Positions 63,397 through 64,000 of a DNA stretch of 64,000 nucleotides are shown one piece after another. The notes beneath the pieces are model-generated. The model did not search any database. It had not been told where the DNA came from and saw only the letters and a list, made by a program, of their open reading frames with translations. Position 1 is the first letter of the stretch. Every line of letters begins with the position of its first letter. The stretch is taken from positions 186,001-250,000 of the forward strand of contig NZ_AXAL01000003.1 in NCBI RefSeq assembly GCF_000472785.1, written 5' to 3'. The position numbers were made by a program, and so were the translations under genes. This DNA comes from Mesorhizobium loti CJ3sym. Lineage in GTDB: Bacteria; Pseudomonadota; Alphaproteobacteria; Rhizobiales; Rhizobiaceae.

Positions 63397-63998
63397 CAGC
63401 CCGCCCTCGCCAGCCGGTTCGCGCACCAATGCTCGAAGGTCGCCCTCTCCTCGGCGGACAGATGCAGGCCGTGCTTTGTGCGCCGTTCGAGAATATCGGC
63501 TGATGTCACCGCCCATTCCCGGTCGAAGAGATAATTGGCCTCGCGCTCGAAGAAATCCTTGCCGAAGCAGCGCCCCAACCCGGAGAGCGATCCGGCGGTG
63601 CCGACCAGAAGACGTGTCCTGGTGCCGTAGAGCCGGCCATAATGCTTGAGCAGCGACGCCGGCATCCACGGATATTCGCGTCCGAGGTCGCCGAGAAACT
63701 GTTCGAAATCGGCATTGACGATGTCGCCGCCGGGCAGATGCGCCTTGGCTGTCCAGGGCTTGCCCATGCGGGGGAAAAACGGAGCGATCCTGTCCAGCGC
63801 ATGCTCGGCCAATTTGCGGAAGGTGGTGATCTTGCCGCCGAAGACGGACAGCAGCGGCGCCTGCGCGTCAGGTGCGTCGAGCTCAAAAATGTAGTCGCGA
63901 GTCACCGCGCTGGGGTTGTCGGCATTGTCGTCATAGAGCGGCCGGACGCCGGAGAACGAATAGACGACATCGCTGCGCGCAAGGCCGCGCTTGAAATA
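63396..63998 (-). CDS. eryB: GlpD-family FAD dehydrogenase, EryB-like, C-terminal part
   Basis: Only the last 200 codons are in the window; the start lies to the right. The visible part begins YFKRGLARSDVVYSFSGVRPLYDDNADNPSAVTRDYIFEL and continues SVFGGKITTFRKLAEHALDRI, both hallmarks of glycerol-3-phosphate dehydrogenase GlpD. A helical C-terminal domain follows (DILERRTKHGLHLSAEERATFEHW). EryB oxidises L-erythritol-4-phosphate and belongs to this family, and the eryC, eryH and eryI neighbours favour it. Ordinary GlpD cannot be excluded without the N-terminus or the rest of the operon. Confidence 0.75.
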   Translation of the reverse strand, partial: YFKRGLARSDVVYSFSGVRPLYDDNADNPSAVTRDYIFELDAPDAQAPLLSVFGGKITTFRKLAEHALDRIAPFFPRMGKPWTAKAHLPGGDIVNADFEQFLGDLGREYPWMPASLLKHYGRLYGTRTRLLVGTAGSLSGLGRCFGKDFFEREANYLFDREWAVTSADILERRTKHGLHLSAEERATFEHWCANRLARAG

Positions 63999-64000
63999 GC

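Overview
The window looks like chromosomal DNA of a Rhizobiales alphaproteobacterium, most likely Mesorhizobium or a close relative. The reasons are high GC, dense operons with ATGA/GTGA overlaps, an FMN-riboswitch-controlled type II lumazine synthase, Brucella/Rhizobium-type erythritol genes, and short GC-rich palindromic intergenic repeats of the kind common in Mesorhizobium. I see no tRNA, rRNA, CRISPR, integrase or IS element. Genus and functions are read from sequence by eye; no database search was run.

Layout. (1) 1-4.6 kb: end of an oligopeptide ABC ATPase, a LysR regulator divergent from a Tat-exported peptide-type binding protein that is translationally coupled to a tandem DUF427 protein, then a small secreted protein. 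(2) 4.7-34.8 kb: an SDR gene followed by what appears to be a complete methylated-amine catabolic island: tmoXVW (TMAO uptake), tmm (TMA to TMAO), an XRE-cupin regulator, dmmDCBA (DMA to methylamine), three small membrane proteins with an ethanolamine-permease-like APC carrier, two unknown membrane proteins, mgsABC, gmaS and mgdABCD (methylamine to N-methylglutamate and back to glutamate with the methyl group passed to folate), tdm (TMAO demethylase) and a second APC permease. A recurrent TTTCA-type element lies upstream of most of these transcription units, which suggests one regulon. (3) 34.8-43.4 kb: a flavin monooxygenase, an RND efflux pump with its adaptor and TetR repressor, and an acyl-CoA synthetase. 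(4) 43.5-53.6 kb: a SorC regulator, a fused class II aldolase-SDR, a ParDE toxin-antitoxin module, a ribose-type ABC transporter, and mtnK-mtnA divergent from it across a perfect 29-bp palindrome. This set fits salvage of 5-methylthioribose or another 5-deoxypentose by an aldolase (DHAP-shunt) route. (5) 53.6-56.2 kb: Lrp regulator, MFS exporter, FMN riboswitch and ribH2. (6) 56.3-64 kb: dhaK-dhaL, and an erythritol/tetritol-type group: eryI(rpiB), eryH(tpiA2), DeoR regulator, class II fructose-bisphosphate aldolase, eryC-like, a class II aldolase and an eryB/glpD-like dehydrogenase cut by the right edge.

How it works together. The central island would take TMA or TMAO stepwise to DMA, methylamine and formaldehyde-level one-carbon units plus ammonium, serving as nitrogen and energy source. 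The right third feeds deoxypentose and tetritol phosphates into DHAP and erythrose-4-phosphate. The most open questions are the roles of the three small membrane proteins, the two unknown membrane proteins, the shared operator, and the substrate of the aldolase-SDR fusion.
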